64,000 nt of DNA, taken from assembly GCA_022316685.1 (NCBI GenBank), contig JAKJHU010001545.1:1-64000 (forward strand), read 5' to 3'. The DNA is from Progne subis subis (taxonomy: Eukaryota > Chordata > Aves > Passeriformes > Hirundinidae). Both the position numbers and the translations under genes were made by a program. This document shows, in pieces, positions 10,037 through 21,933 of this stretch (position 1 is the first letter of the stretch; each line of letters starts with the position of its first letter). The notes beneath the pieces were generated by a model that saw only the letters and a program-made list of their open reading frames with translations, had not been told where the DNA came from and searched no databases.

Positions 10037-13000
10037 AGCACAAACACTTTTTTTTTACAATAGCCCCTCACCTCTACTTTTTCTGCAAAGCAGACTGGGT
10101 GCTGAATGCCTCCCACGCATGAATTAGAGACCAGTTGGCCAAAATTTCCCTTTCTTACCTCCAGCCCAGCCTTAGCCATGACTGCACCCTCAGAAACCAT
10201 AGGGTAATGGAAGAATTTATCCTCTTAGCAGCATTAATGCAAGACCATTGTCGATGAAATTTTATATTCTAATTAATCCCTGGCCCCCAGGGATGCTCCA
10301 GAATTACCTGGCTGTTCAGAGGTGTCCCAGCTCCTTCAAACACGACAGCACCAGCCAGGACATCTCATTTCTGCTGCCATGGGCCGTGAAACGCACTGCT
10401 GCAAGGCTCTGATGCCAGTGGGCACACTACAGAGCAGATAATCCTCGCCAGGGCTTGGAGGAGGAGTTCTGCCTTGAACTCACCTGAAGCTGATCAATAG
10501 CTGCACCCACAAAACTGGTTTTGTTGGTGCCCGTCAGAAATAAGGAGAAGGATTTCTCACGTGAAGGAACTCGTGCCGACCGTGAGCTATTTGAACTCGT
10601 GTCCTTGTCCCTTTCCCAGGTCTGCTGTGTGAGGAGCCACCTCCAGAGCGCTGCCAGACACCCTGGGGCCACCAGCCCCTTGCTGGAAGGCTCCCAGCCA
10701 GGTGCTGCCAGCTCTGCCTGTGCTGGGGATGTCACCTGCTGTACACACACCTCATCAAAGCCTTGTAAACCCCTGGCACTGCAGTGGTGTGTGTGCATTA
10801 CTATCAAGCTATGTCACTGCTTCCATAATAAAATTCTTTCAGCGGGTTGTAAGTCAGGTATAAAACTCTCCTTGGGCTAAAACTTGGCGCACGCACGTGT
10901 GCAAACACACTCACACAGCCTGCTTTCTGGGAAGGGGAGAGATTGTGCATTACTTCTGAGTTCTGCACGGGGAAGAGGGTTTTTTCAGGGGGTGTTCTCG
11001 CAGGGAGAAGCCGCAGAGCTCCCGCAAGGCCAGTGGGGGACGGCAGAAACTGCTGGAAGTGGGACAGCCACAAACCTGCCCTTCACTGCCATGCCAGCCT
11101 CCTCCTTTCCACCTCCCAGCTCCGGGAAAGGGGGATGGAGGGCATCTTCTCTGCTCTTTGGGGTGGTTAGGGGAAGGTTGCCTGTCTTCCAAGCTCCTTC
11201 TGAAACTCGGAGGGTACAGGGACACTTCAGAGCCCGATGCATCTGCCGCTTCAAGGGAGGAGTCCTTGGAAGCTCACCGGGGCTAAACCCATCCTTTGCA
11301 AGAGCTTGGATGCTGCTATTACTGCAAACTGCAGAGGGAAAACGTGTTAGCAGTGCCAGGAGTGTCCTGGGACATGACTGCAAAGAGTGCAAGTCGCAGG
11401 GCTCACAGGCGTCCCTCCTGCGGGGCCCTGCGAGCTCGGCAGAAGGTGAAATCGTGCTGCTGGCAGCTGCATCCAACAGTGCTAGTACGTTTAGTGGGAA
11501 GAGGGGAGGGATTTTTAAGAAGCATCAAGAAAAAAGGAGCCTCCTGCTGTCTCTTGAAACCTGAACAAGCTCTGTGTGGGGCTAGAGACTCCCAGCAGCA
11601 GAGTGGGGCACTGCCTGGTGTAACCACAGCATCCTTCAGATCGGCTGCAGCTGCCAGTGTTTGTACACTTGACCTTTTGTAATAAACAGTAAGGACATTT
11701 CCTTCGTGCTTACTTCACAAGTCTATTAAGGAACACACCAAACTCAAGGCACTCATTTGCTGTGACGCTTTGTTCCCTGAATAACACAACACTCCACCTT
11801 TGTGTCAGTGTTCCTCTGGTTTGCTGGGTCAAAATCCACGTCTGGCCCGAGGGAGGTGAGTCATTTCCCCGGGTGCTTCCACTCGTGCTGCAGCTGCAGC
11901 CCCCAGGATGATCAACATACAGAAAGAACATGAGAACTATAACAACCTATTACCATAGAATCAGGTAATAAAAAGGCAAGTGTGATTAACAGTAAGGGTA
12001 TTCTTATTTCATCTCATGCACTATACTTAGTGATATCAGTGGTTGGAGCGTTGCTATCCATCCTCCCAACTGGAAATGATCTGGTTACACCATGTGCACT
12101 CAGGAAAACGTAACAGCTCCATCTTTTCAGGGAGCAGGCAGCACCAGGACCTCAGTGGCTCTTTCACACAGCAGACCTGAGCACACAGCTTGCTCCAGCT
12201 CCAAGCACAGGCTGATCCCAGCCTAAGAACTCCTGAAGGCTAAAGTATTAGAAATATCATTACAACAGGACCTCTGATGGCTATCATGAGATAATCACCA
12301 CACATCTGGATTTTTAAGACACGGGGCACAGTCTGGTGCTTTCCAGTCCCCGGTGACATGACCTAATAGCAACACCCCCTGGAGCCGCGCTGATGGAGAG
12401 CTCTGTGCTGGGGAAGGAGGCACCGCTGGGCGGGGACAGCACGCAGCCAGCAGCTCGTGGCTGTGGTTTACACAAAGCAGTTGTGTCTTGGAAACAGATT
12501 TCTTTTCCTTCAGCGGTAGGGAGCCAGAAGATGCACGGAGCAGCCACAGAACAGAGAACATCTTGGTGCAAAGCAGGAGCCTTCCGGCGCAGAGTGCTCC
12601 CGTGGTGGCTTTTGAAATGAAGAGGTGTAGTGAATGTGGAGGGGTAAATGAGGCCAGGAAAATCTTTTGCTGTACGAATGAACTCCCTACTATTTGTGTT
12701 GAAGAGGTTCCAGAGATGTTTCTCTGGAGCTGGGCTCCTTCTGGGCAAATAATTCTTCCCAAATGGAGGTGGTGCCACGTTTTCATTCCCTGGCCCTGCC
12801 TGTCACTATCTGGCCTTTCCTCAAAAGCTCCAGCTTCAGTCCAATCCTCTGCCTTCTGAGCAGCAGCAGCAAAATTAAAATGGTCCTTATCATTTAAATC
12901 AAATGATTTGACTATTTTAATAACTGATTAAATCAGCTCCCTCCTGATCTAATGGTGTTGGTGTCTGGGAACAGTGCAACCAGGACCAAGGTGCTCAGCA

Positions 13001-13499
13001 CAGGCTGCAAAACCTGCTGCAAACACTCAGGTAGTTCCATCCCCCGTTTTCCTCATGCTCCTCCTGCACCTGTGCTGGGGGAGCCAGGCTGTGTATGCCC
13101 TTTGAGCAGAGATGAATTTTTGGGATCAGCTGCCTAATGGCAAGGAGGTGCCAAACTCTTCGGGTCACTGGTGTCCTCTGCCTGCCCTGCAATTCATGGC
13201 CACAAACCATTTCTCTCGCCTCTTATTTCTTCTCCCTCTGCCACTACTTCAGCTTCTCAAACCCTTTTCCTTTTTCTCCTCCCCTCTGGATGTGGCAGAA
13301 TCTTCTGTTCCCTTCCCAAAGGAAGGGCTCATTCTCCTTCTCCACTTTTCACACCTCGTTTTTTCCTTCCATGTTCTGGAAGATGCACTGGAGGACGGAC
13401 AATGGATGGATGGACATCATGGATGGAGGATGGACATCAGAGAGTGACCCAAGTTATTTACACAAAGAGAAATTAGGTTCTGTTATCACTGGCGGGTTG
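10037..13499. other. Single-copy DNA without a recognised gene
   Basis: I see no retroviral motif, tandem array or convincing exon here. Open frames exist (for example 10884-11564 plus and 12295-12786 minus), but they overlap on both strands and have no domain or clear splice-site support. A short AATAAA-like site near 11680 and an AT-rich patch at 12870-12930 are not convincing on their own. It is probably intergenic or intronic. Confidence 0.5.
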
Positions 13500-13890
13500 A
13501 GAATCATGGAATCATAGAACCCTAAAGGCTGGGAAAGGCTTTTACAATCATCCAAACTCATCCACCACCACCACCTTGTTCAGCACTAAACCAAGTGCCA
13601 TATCAACGTGTCTTTTGAACACTTCAGGCATGCTGACTCCACCACTGCCCTGGGCAACCTGTTACAATGCTTTGCAGCCTTTTCCATGGAGAAATTTTCC
13701 CTAATTTCCAAATCTGAGGCCAAATTAAATTTGCAAGTTGAGGCCATTTCCTCTTGTCCTGTCCCTTGTTTTTGGGGATCAGAGCCCCACTTGGCTGCAC
13801 CCTCCTGTCAGGGAGTTGTGGAGAGCCAGAAGGTTCTCCCTGAGCCTCCTTTTCTCCAGGCTGAACAACCACAGTTGGAGCTGACTCAGA
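13500..13890 (-). mobile_element. CR1 LINE, 3' end fragment
   Basis: The plus strand begins with ATCATGGAATCATAGAA followed by a stretch on the pattern of 'aggctgggaaaggc...atcatcc'. It continues with 'ctgggcaacctgttacaatg' and ends near 'tctccaggctgaacaacc'. These are the well-known words of the avian CR1 3' region read in reverse, so the element lies on the minus strand with its 3' end at about 13500. It is diverged and truncated, as nearly all CR1 copies are, and it has no coding capacity. Confidence 0.85.
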
Positions 13891-15985
13891 GGAACCAACA
13901 GATCTGTTTTAGGCTCTGCTAGACGATTCCTGGCTGCTCTTAGTCTGTAAAAACCATAAAACAAATCAGATATGCCCAGCAGCTCAGCATGGTGAGTTGT
14001 GCTAGGAAAGAGCCCTCTCCAGACCCCAAGGGCACAAGCACCAGCATCAGATTCTGCCTGGGAAAACCACTGTGAATTCCTCCCTCAGCTTCTGCAGCTG
14101 AAAGAAGAACTGACCCACATTAACCAAATCTTCACAGGGGGCACATTTTTTCTCCTACTGTTTCCAAACCAAAAGCAAACATAAACAGTGAGAAATTATT
14201 CCATCTCTACGAATGAGTGGCAGCATGAGAACACCAGCAATGTGTTAAGAGAAAATCTGCCTGGTACACTGAATTACGCTTTTCCTGGAGTGAAGCAAGA
14301 GCCCTTGTGATTGAAAAACTCCCTTTCCAGGCTGAGAAATTGTTTTTATTAAGTATTACATATATATATATAAAATATCCCAAAAATGAGCCAGGAAAGC
14401 AGTGGTAATAATTCCTCCCCAATGCCTCTGAAATTAAGCCACACTTTGCCATATTTTTTTATTTTGGAGTGCATGTATACGCAATATTGCAAACATATCC
14501 CCGTGGCAGACGTGTGCAATGCGTGCTGCGCTGCCCAGCCGCTGCCTCTGTCATGCCAGGACCTGCTGCTGCACACCCAGGGGCTGCAGGCTGGGCAGGG
14601 CTGGGCCGTGGGGGCTGCTCCCCTGCGTGGCCTCCCCTCCACATCCCTGCCAGAGCCGTGGGCAACTGCCCGCGGCCACCAAGTGCGCTCGGAACCGACC
14701 GCTGCTGCTGGAGGTCTTGGTGCTGAGGCCCCGAATCATCTCTCACTCGGTCGTGCTCCCAAAAAAAGGAGGACGGGGCCTCAGTGGCCTAAAGAGCTGC
14801 CCACGGAACCAGGGGGACCTGGACGAGGGGCACTGCAGAAGTGGCACGGGAGGACATCCAGGCAGGCTGCGGGGGGCTGAGGCTGGGGCGATGGAAAATC
14901 CGCAGTGGGAAGGAAACAACACAGCCTCTGGTATTTTGAAACACAGCTAAAGTTTTTCTGACTATGAGTCACCAATGGTAGGCTGTGAAATTCCTGATAC
15001 CCATCTGGCCCTTGGGGCTGAGCCTGGGATGAAGCTCAGGAAGGAGACCTGGGAGAGATCCTGGAGTTAGCCGGGGTCCCCAGTGTCACAGCAGAGCCCT
15101 GGGCTGGGATCCCACCCCCCAAACACAAGACCAGGAGGGATGCTGCAGCAGTGCCTGCACCAGGAGCCCCTTGGGAAGCAGCAGCCACATGCAGCGATTC
15201 TCAATTCTCTCGGCACCGCAAGGTGAGCAGGAGGAGTTTGGCTTCAGCAGACACATACCCTGAGCCAGCCCAGCCTCACGCTGGGCCAGGGAGAGCAGGA
15301 GAGCACAGAGTGCCAGGGAGAGAGGCCCAAAGCGGGTGTCTCAGCAGCAGGAGCAGCGCTGCTTGCTGCAGGCTGGGCACCAGCCCTGCAGGGCTCTCTC
15401 ACCCCAGCTGAGAGGAATGCCTCAGGCAATAGCCAGGGAGCAGCAGCCCCGGGGGCTGCAGACCCCCCCTCCACTGTCCCTGCAGCCAAGGACCAGGAAA
15501 AGAAAGCAAACAGCAGTGGAGCAGAGTGTTTTCTTTCCATTACGAGGCCCACAGGACAGCAAGCTGTTGTGTATAAAGCTGTCAGTACAGAGACAGGAGT
15601 GACCCAATGGTCGCAGCTGCTCTGGGAGCCCTTTGCAGAGCAAGCTGTGTGCAGGGCCAGCATGGTGTGGGCAGGCAGGAGCCAGGCAGGGGCTGCTGTG
15701 ACCAGCGGCGGGGCCCCGAGGGGCTGGGGGAGCCCATGCTGAGCGTCCCTGGGCTGAGGGCACATTTCCTTCTGGGATCACCTGGGCCTGCACCTCCTCC
15801 AGTGGCAGGGCCCCAAAAAGAGCAAGCCATCAAGAGCATCTCCAGGGGCACAGCCTGAGCAGCAACGTCAGCAGGCAAAACAAAGGTTTTGTTCAGCCAT
15901 GGCCATTTCATGAAGACAAACATTTACAATCAAGGCAGTCCATTAGTACAGATGGGGGTACACTCTGGGGATACAGCTAAGGCCA
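13891..15985. other. Single-copy, partly GC-rich DNA without a recognised gene
   Basis: A short TA run lies near 14361. From about 14500 the sequence becomes rich in CTG/CAG-type words, and many overlapping open frames appear on both strands, as expected from composition. No domain is recognised. The last part leads into the AGGTCA array. Confidence 0.45.
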
Positions 15986-16470
15986 TGAGGTCAGAGCAGG
16001 CTCTGAGGTCACAGCAGGCTCTGAGGTCACAGCAGGCTCTGAGGTCACAGCAGGCTCTGAGGTCACAGCAGTGCTCTGAGGTCACAGCAGCTCTGAGGTC
16101 ACAGCAGGCTCTGAGGTCACAGCAGGCTCTGAGGTCACAGCAGGCTCTGAGGTCACAGCAGGCTCTGAGGTCACAGCAGTGCTCTGAGGTCACAGCAGGG
16201 CCTGAGGTCACAGCAGTGCTCTGAGGTCACAGCAGTGCTCTGAGGTCACAGCAGGCTCTGAGGTCACAGCAGGCTCTGAGGTCACAGCAGTGCTCTGAGG
16301 TCACAGCAGGCTCTGAGGTCACAGCAGGCTCTGAGGTCACAGCAGGCTCTGAGGTCACAGCAGTGCTCTGAGGTCACAGCAGGCTCTGAGGTCACAGCAG
16401 GCTCTGAGGTCACAGCAGGCCCTGAGGTCACAGCAGGCTCTGAGGTCACAGCAGGCTCTGAGGTCACAGA
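15986..16470. repeat. 18/19-bp minisatellite carrying 27 AGGTCA motifs
   Basis: The unit CTCTGAGGTCACAGCAGG (18 bp, with a 19-bp variant that adds a T) is repeated across 485 bases. I counted 27 copies of AGGTCA. That hexamer is the nuclear-receptor half-site. Here all copies point the same way at 18-19 bp spacing, further apart than in ordinary direct-repeat elements. The array ends 169 bases before the ATG of the cassette gene. Open frames through it are by-products of the 18-bp period. Confidence 0.9.
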
Positions 16471-16638
16471 GGTCCCAGAGCCCCGTGGTTGCACAGCACC
16501 ACAACGACCCAGCAGTTGGTCCTTGACCACAACTGCAGCGGCAGCATCGGCGGCGGCAGCAGCGGTGCTGACATTTGGAAGCGTTGTGCAGACAGTGGTT
16601 GCAGCAAGAGCAGCAGGACTGACACAGGGCGATGCACC

Positions 16639-19600
16639 ATGGCCCTTGCTCTGCGCCTGCTCCTCCTGCTCCTCCTGGCTGTGGCCCTGCCTGCCAGGAC
16701 TGCCCAGGCTGCTCCATGGCGAGCGCAGGGAGCAGGTGACGGCGGCCTGGATCCCCTTTCCCGGGACAGCGCTCCCTTCTCCCCAAGAAGCCTTGGGGAT
16801 GGTTTTGCCCAGGGCTTTAGGGAGGGTTTCCTCCTTGGGAATGAGAGAGCCCCAGGGGCCCTGGGCTGCTCCAGCCACCCCTGCAGGGATGGTGCACAGG
16901 GCCTGCAAAGAGTGTGCAGAGTGAGCAGAGCCAGCCCAGAGCTCCCAAGCCCCTGGGCAGCTTTGGCCCTGTCCATGGACATCGGCCTCCCACGGCCTTC
17001 CCCGACCCCCTGGCAGTGCCCAGTTCCCTAAGGCAGAGGGGGATCCCAGCACACATGGAAATGGTTCTCATCTGTGCTCCCTTCTAGATTGGGAACGTGA
17101 CATGGATTATCTGGAAATGATGGCGAATGGTGGTTTGAAATCAGTACCAGAGGCTGAAGGCAAGTCTGCAACACACCTTTTATGAGAGAATCATAAGTTT
17201 CAGTCCAGGACGATCTCACCCATGTGCCATTTCCCTTAACATGATCTCATGGCTGAAGGGTTCCAGAAACCTTGCCCTACTCCCTTCTGGAGCCCTGAGT
17301 GATCCCCAGGATGGCTGTCAGTGGGAGGAAGGAGCATTTAGCTGTCACTGCTCTTCCCGTGTGCAGTGCCAGGGTGTCCTTCTGTGTGCTCTGTGCAGCC
17401 ACGGAGAAGAGCAGAGAGGGAAGGGGCCTGGCCCAGGGCTGTGCCCCGGGGCTGTGCCTTGTGCTGCTCCTTTGCCAGCCCCAGGGAGCCTGAGGATCTC
17501 CTATGGGAGCTCCATGGGATCTCTTCTGTCCTGCCTTTCTTTGCAGTCAAGCCTCTTGGTGAAGGTGATCTGGATTCCCCCACGTCCAAGACAGAGCCTC
17601 TGGAGATGCTGAGGGTAGGTCAAGGCCTTTTCCCTGAGTGAGCTGCCAGCTCAGAGCCCACAGCACGGCCAGGGGCCATCGCTGCGGTGCCAGGACAGAG
17701 CCGTGCCCGTGTGTGCCCTCCCTGCACGATCCCCTCACCGCTCCTGCGCCTCAGTGCTGCCCGTGCACATCAGCAGAGGTGACAGAAGCTTCTCTGAATG
17801 TTGAGTTACAGATGTGTGTCTCCAGCTCCTTTGCTGGTTGCTGCACACAAGCCCAGCTCCCATCACAGGGGTGAGTAGTGTGTCCCTGCTGACCCCACAG
17901 GCTGAGCACTGGCTTTGTGGGATCCATTCCTGGCAAATGGAAACTCTTTGCTCTAAGGTCCTCCGACAGGAAAATACAGAGCTACAGGACTCAAGAAACC
18001 CCAGGAGCCATCCGAAGCCATGCAGCAAACATTGAAGGAAATACTTCAGAGACAACAAGGTGGGTGCATGTCCCTGAGCCTTCTCCTGAGGCTCAGCAGC
18101 CGGGGCCTTTCTCTGCACATCTGGACACGCCGGGCCCGGCACAGCGGGAAGGGATCCATGGCAGCCTGGCTGCCCCGTGCTGCTTTCCCACCCTGCAGGG
18201 CTGTTTCCCAGCCTGGCCTGGCTGCAGCTTCTCCCCAGGCTCTGCAGGAAGGCATTTGGCATCAGCTGACAGGGAGCCCAAACTGCCCCACGGGCCATGC
18301 ACACCCTGAGAGCCCCTGCCCTTCCCCTGTGTCCCAGCAGCCCAAGTGGGGCACCTCTTTGGACGAGGGAGGGCTCTGGTCATACCAAGAATCTAGGTGT
18401 TTTCTTGTCCTTATAAATGTGTTTGACAGTTCTGTCTGATCCAAGTCTCTTTTTCTCCAGAAATGAAAGAAGAAACTGTGGTGACAACCGAGTTTTCCAG
18501 AGGAAGCAGTGGCACAATGGCAGCCCCTGCTGCAGGAAGGGAGGCCATGCCAGGCACAGTCACTGGAGGTAATTGTTGTGCCTCTGGGCCTGGGCCCTGC
18601 TGAGGCTTGAGCTGCCATCTCTGCAGCTTGGCAGTGCAGGCACAGCCCAGACAAGAGCGGCACAGCCCAGAGGAATTATCCCCAGCAGGCTCAGGGCACT
18701 CGGGTACTGAGCAGTCCTGCTGGGCTCCCTCCGTGGGAGACACGGCCCAAAACCTGGGAGGGCTGCAAGGGGTGGGGAAGGGGCAGAGGCAGAGCAAGGC
18801 TCCAGAGTGTCCTGAGAGCGCCTGGCTGTGTCCCCTTGGGCTGGGGAGCTGTCCCAGGGGAAAGGGGGATGCAGAGAGACAGGGAGGTTGGAAGGGAAGG
18901 AGGGATGGTTGTGGCACTGCCAGCTGCAGTTTTCCCCCGGCCATCAGGGAGGGTCACTGTGTACCAGTGAGAGAGCCCCAGGGGCCCTGGGCTGCTCCAG
19001 CCACCCCTGCAGGGATGGTGCACAGGGCCTGCAAAGAGTGTGCAGAGTGAGCAGAGCCAGCCCAGAGCTCCCCAGGCCCCTGGGCAGCTTTGGCCCTGTC
19101 CATGGACATCGGCCTCCCACGGCCTTCCCCGACCCCCTGGCAGTGCCCAGTTCCCTAAGGCAGAGGGGGATCCCAGCGCACATGGAAATGGTTCTCATCT
19201 GTGCTCCCTTCTAGACTGGAATCAGAACATGGATTATCTGGAAGCCCTGGCTCATAAGCACTTTAAATCCTTGGAGGATGCTGAAGGCAAGTTCTCAGTG
19301 TCCCTTTCCTGTCACAATAATCCCTGTCAGTGTGGCAAGAGCTCACCCACGTGCCATTTCCCTGAACATGATCTCATGGCTGAAGGGTTCCAGAAACCTT
19401 GCCCTACTCCCTTCTGGAGCCCTGAGTGATCCCCAGGATGGCTGTCAGTGGGAGGAAGGAGCATTTAGCTGTCACTGCTCTTCCCGTGTGCAGTGCCAGG
19501 GTGTCCTTCTGTGTGCTCTGTGCAGCCACGGAGAAGAGCAGAGGGAAGGGGCCTGGCCCAGGGCTGTGCCCCGGGGCTGTGCCTTGTGCTGCTCCTTTGC

Positions 19601-21933
19601 CAGCCCCAGGGAGCCTGAGGATCTCCTATGGGAGCTCCATGGGATCTCTTCTGTCCTGCCTTTCTTTGCAGTCAAGCCTGTGGGAGAAGGTGATCTGGAT
19701 TACCAACTCACGTTCAGGATGGAGCCTCTGGGAGATGCTGAGGGTAGGTCAATGCCCTTTCCCTGTGTGAGCTGCCAGCTCAGAGCCCACAGCATGGCCA
19801 GGGGCCATCGCTGCAGGTGCCAGGACAGAGCCATGCCCATGTGTGCCCTCGCCCTGCACGATCCCCTCACCACTCCTGCGCCTCAGTGCTGCCCGTGCAC
19901 ATCAGCAGAGGTGACAGAAGCTTCTCTGAATGTTTGAGTACAGATGTGTCTCCAGCTCCTTTTGGTTGCTGCACACAAGCCCAGCTCCCATCACAGGGGT
20001 GAGTAGTGTGTCCCTGCTGACCCCACAGGCTGAGCACTGGCTTTGTGGGATCCATTCCTGGCAAATGGAAACTCTTTGCTCTAAGGTCCTCCGACAGGGA
20101 AATACAGAGCTACAGGACTCAAGAAACCCCAGGAGTCATCCGAACCCATGCAGCAAACGTTGAAGGAAATACTTCAGAGACAACAAGGTGGGTGCATGTC
20201 CCTGAGCCTTCTCCTGAGGCTCAGCAGTCGGGGCCTTTCTCTGCACACTCTGGACACGCCGGGCCCGGCACAGCGGGAAGGGATCCATGGCAGCCTGGCT
20301 GCCCCGTGCTGCTTTCCCACCCTGCAGGGCTGTTTCCCAGCCTGGCCTGGCTGCAGCTTCTCCCCAGGCTCTGCAGGAAGGCATTTGGCATCAGCTGACA
20401 GGGAGCCCAAACTGCCCCATGGGCCATGCCACACCCTGAGAGCCCCTGCCCTTCCCCTGTGTCCCAGCAGCCCAAGTGGGGCACCTCTTTGGACGAGGGA
20501 GGGCTCTGGCCCAGCCCCCAGAGTTTCTGCCTTTTCCTGATGCTTTTCAATGTCTCTAACAAGCATTGCCTCCTGTGGATGCCCACTCCCCCATGTTGAA
20601 TGTTTCCATCTAATCCAGCTGTGCCTCTTCCTTTCTCAAAGAGTTGGATCAAAGTCTGTGCCGAAGGAGGAACTTCCCGGAGGAAGCAGCAGCTCGGTGG
20701 CAGCCTCTGCTGCAGAAAGGAAGGAGATGGCAGACACAAACACAGTCACAGACGCAGAGAATGCCAGAGCAGGTAATTGCTGTGCCAGGCTCAGCCCTCT
20801 CTGGGGCTGTGTGGCAGCAGCTCTTCCCCCAGCTCCCAGCCTTGCAGGGCCCCGCAGCAGCCAAAGCTGGAGGCACCTCGGCTTCGAGGCCTGCGGAGCT
20901 CGCTGACGGCCCCTGGGAAACGGGACTGGTGCCCGAGGTGCCTCCCGCTGCAGCTGCTCCCGGAGCTGGCCCTGAGCGCCCAGAGGCCCAAGGCACAGGA
21001 GCAGCCCCGAGCGGGAGCCCTGCCGCCAGCCCAGGGCCAGAGCCAGCCCTGGCTCCCGGCTGGGCAGGGGCTGCGCTGGGTCCTGACAGGGCCTGACTCC
21101 GTCCCCTCGGGCTGCCGGAGCTGTCCCACCAGGGGGACAGGTGAAATGAGGGAATGTTTTGGCTCAGCCTGCTGGAGATTTTCTTGGTGCTTTATGGAGG
21201 GTTTCTTCTGTGGAAATGAGAGAGCCCCAGGGGCCCTGGGCTGCTCCAGCCACCCCTGCAGGGATGGTGCACAGGGCCTGCAAAGAGTGTGCAGAGTGAG
21301 CAGAGCCAGCCCAGAGCTCCCCAGGCCCCTGGGCAGCTTTGGCCCTGTCCATGGACATCGGCCTCCCACGGCCTTCCCCGACCCCCTGGCAGTGCCCAGT
21401 TCCCTAAGGCAGAGGGGGATCCCAGCACACATGGAAATGGTTCTCATCTGTGCTCCCTTCTAGATTGGGAACGTGACATGGATTATCTGGAAATGATGGC
21501 GAATGGTGGTTTGAAATCAGTACCAGAGGCTGAAGGCAAGTCTGCAACACACCTTTTATGAGAGAATCATAAGTTTCAGTCCAGGACGATCTCACCCATG
21601 TGCACTTCCCTTAACATGATCTCAAGGCTGAAGGGTTCTGGAAACCTTGCCCTACTCCCTTCTGGAGCCCTGAGTGATCCCCAGGATGGCTGTCAGTGGG
21701 AGGAAGGAGCATTTAGCTGTCACTGCTCTTCCCGTGTGCAGTGCCAGGGTGTCCTTCTGTGTGCTCTGTGCAGCCACGGAGAAGAGCAGAGAGGGAAGGG
21801 GCCTGGCCCAGGGCTGTGCCCCGGGGCCTTGTGCTGCTCCTTTGCCAGCCCCAGGGAGCCTGAGGATCTCCTAGGAGCTCCATGGGATCTCTTCTGTCCT
21901 GCCTTTCTTTGCAGCCAAAACACTCGGTGAAGG
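16639..21933 (+). CDS. Unrecognised secreted-protein gene built of tandem phase-1 exon cassettes (truncated)
   Basis: Proposed exons: signal exon 16639-16735; A1 17088-17159, B1 17547-17614, C1 17970-18059, D1 18461-18568; A2 19215-19286, B2 19672-19743, C2 20098-20187, D2 20644-20772; A3 21464-21535, B3 from 21915, cut at 21933 by an LTR. The first exon encodes a leucine-rich signal peptide (MALALRLLLLLLLAVALPA) and ends in phase 1. Every later exon except B1 has a length that keeps phase 1 (72, 72, 90, 108 or 129 nt), which random exon guesses would not do. B1 is 4 nt short and shifts the frame. A exons use GC donors. C exons end in a helical QQTLKEILQRQQ. D exons are Ser/Ala/Glu-rich. No transmembrane end is seen. 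I recognise no family. The secreted fate is inferred from the signal peptide. As it stands the locus is probably a broken copy. Confidence 0.5.
16842..18967 (+). repeat. Tandem segmental duplication, unit 1
   Basis: This is a unit of about 2.1 kb starting at TGAGAGAGCCCCAGGGGCCC and containing exons A1-D1. It is followed directly by units 2 and 3. Introns are nearly as similar as exons, so the duplication is recent. Exon A1 is identical to A3 but differs clearly from A2, which points to gene conversion or an uneven duplication history. Confidence 0.85.
18968..21216 (+). repeat. Tandem segmental duplication, unit 2
   Basis: This is a second unit of about 2.25 kb with exons A2-D2. Its last 440 bases (about 20777-21216) are not shared with unit 1. 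They hold a GC-rich open stretch (about 20845-21096) rich in Pro, Ala and Gly that could be a further exon ending in a stop. Confidence 0.85.
21217..21933 (+). repeat. Tandem segmental duplication, unit 3 (truncated)
   Basis: It contains A3 and the first 19 bases of B3, then stops abruptly at the LTR of provirus B. The missing remainder of the unit is not found on the far side of the provirus. Confidence 0.85.

Noticed and set aside
10884..11564. Plus-strand frame of 226 codons in single-copy DNA
   Set aside because: It overlaps open frames on the other strand, and has no domain, signal peptide or splice support. The composition explains it.
15889..16224. RSQQAL-type and CDLRAC-type repeat proteins, both strands
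   Set aside because: They are by-products of the 18-bp AGGTCA array, which is open in several frames because 18 is divisible by 3.
15986..16470. CRISPR-like array
   Set aside because: The repeats are directly adjacent with no unique spacers, and the context is a bird nuclear genome. It is a minisatellite.
17901..18059. A 159-nt version of cassette exon C using the upstream acceptor at 17900
   Set aside because: In phase 1 it contains stops straight away. The 90-nt version from 17970 keeps phase 1 and is open in both cassettes.
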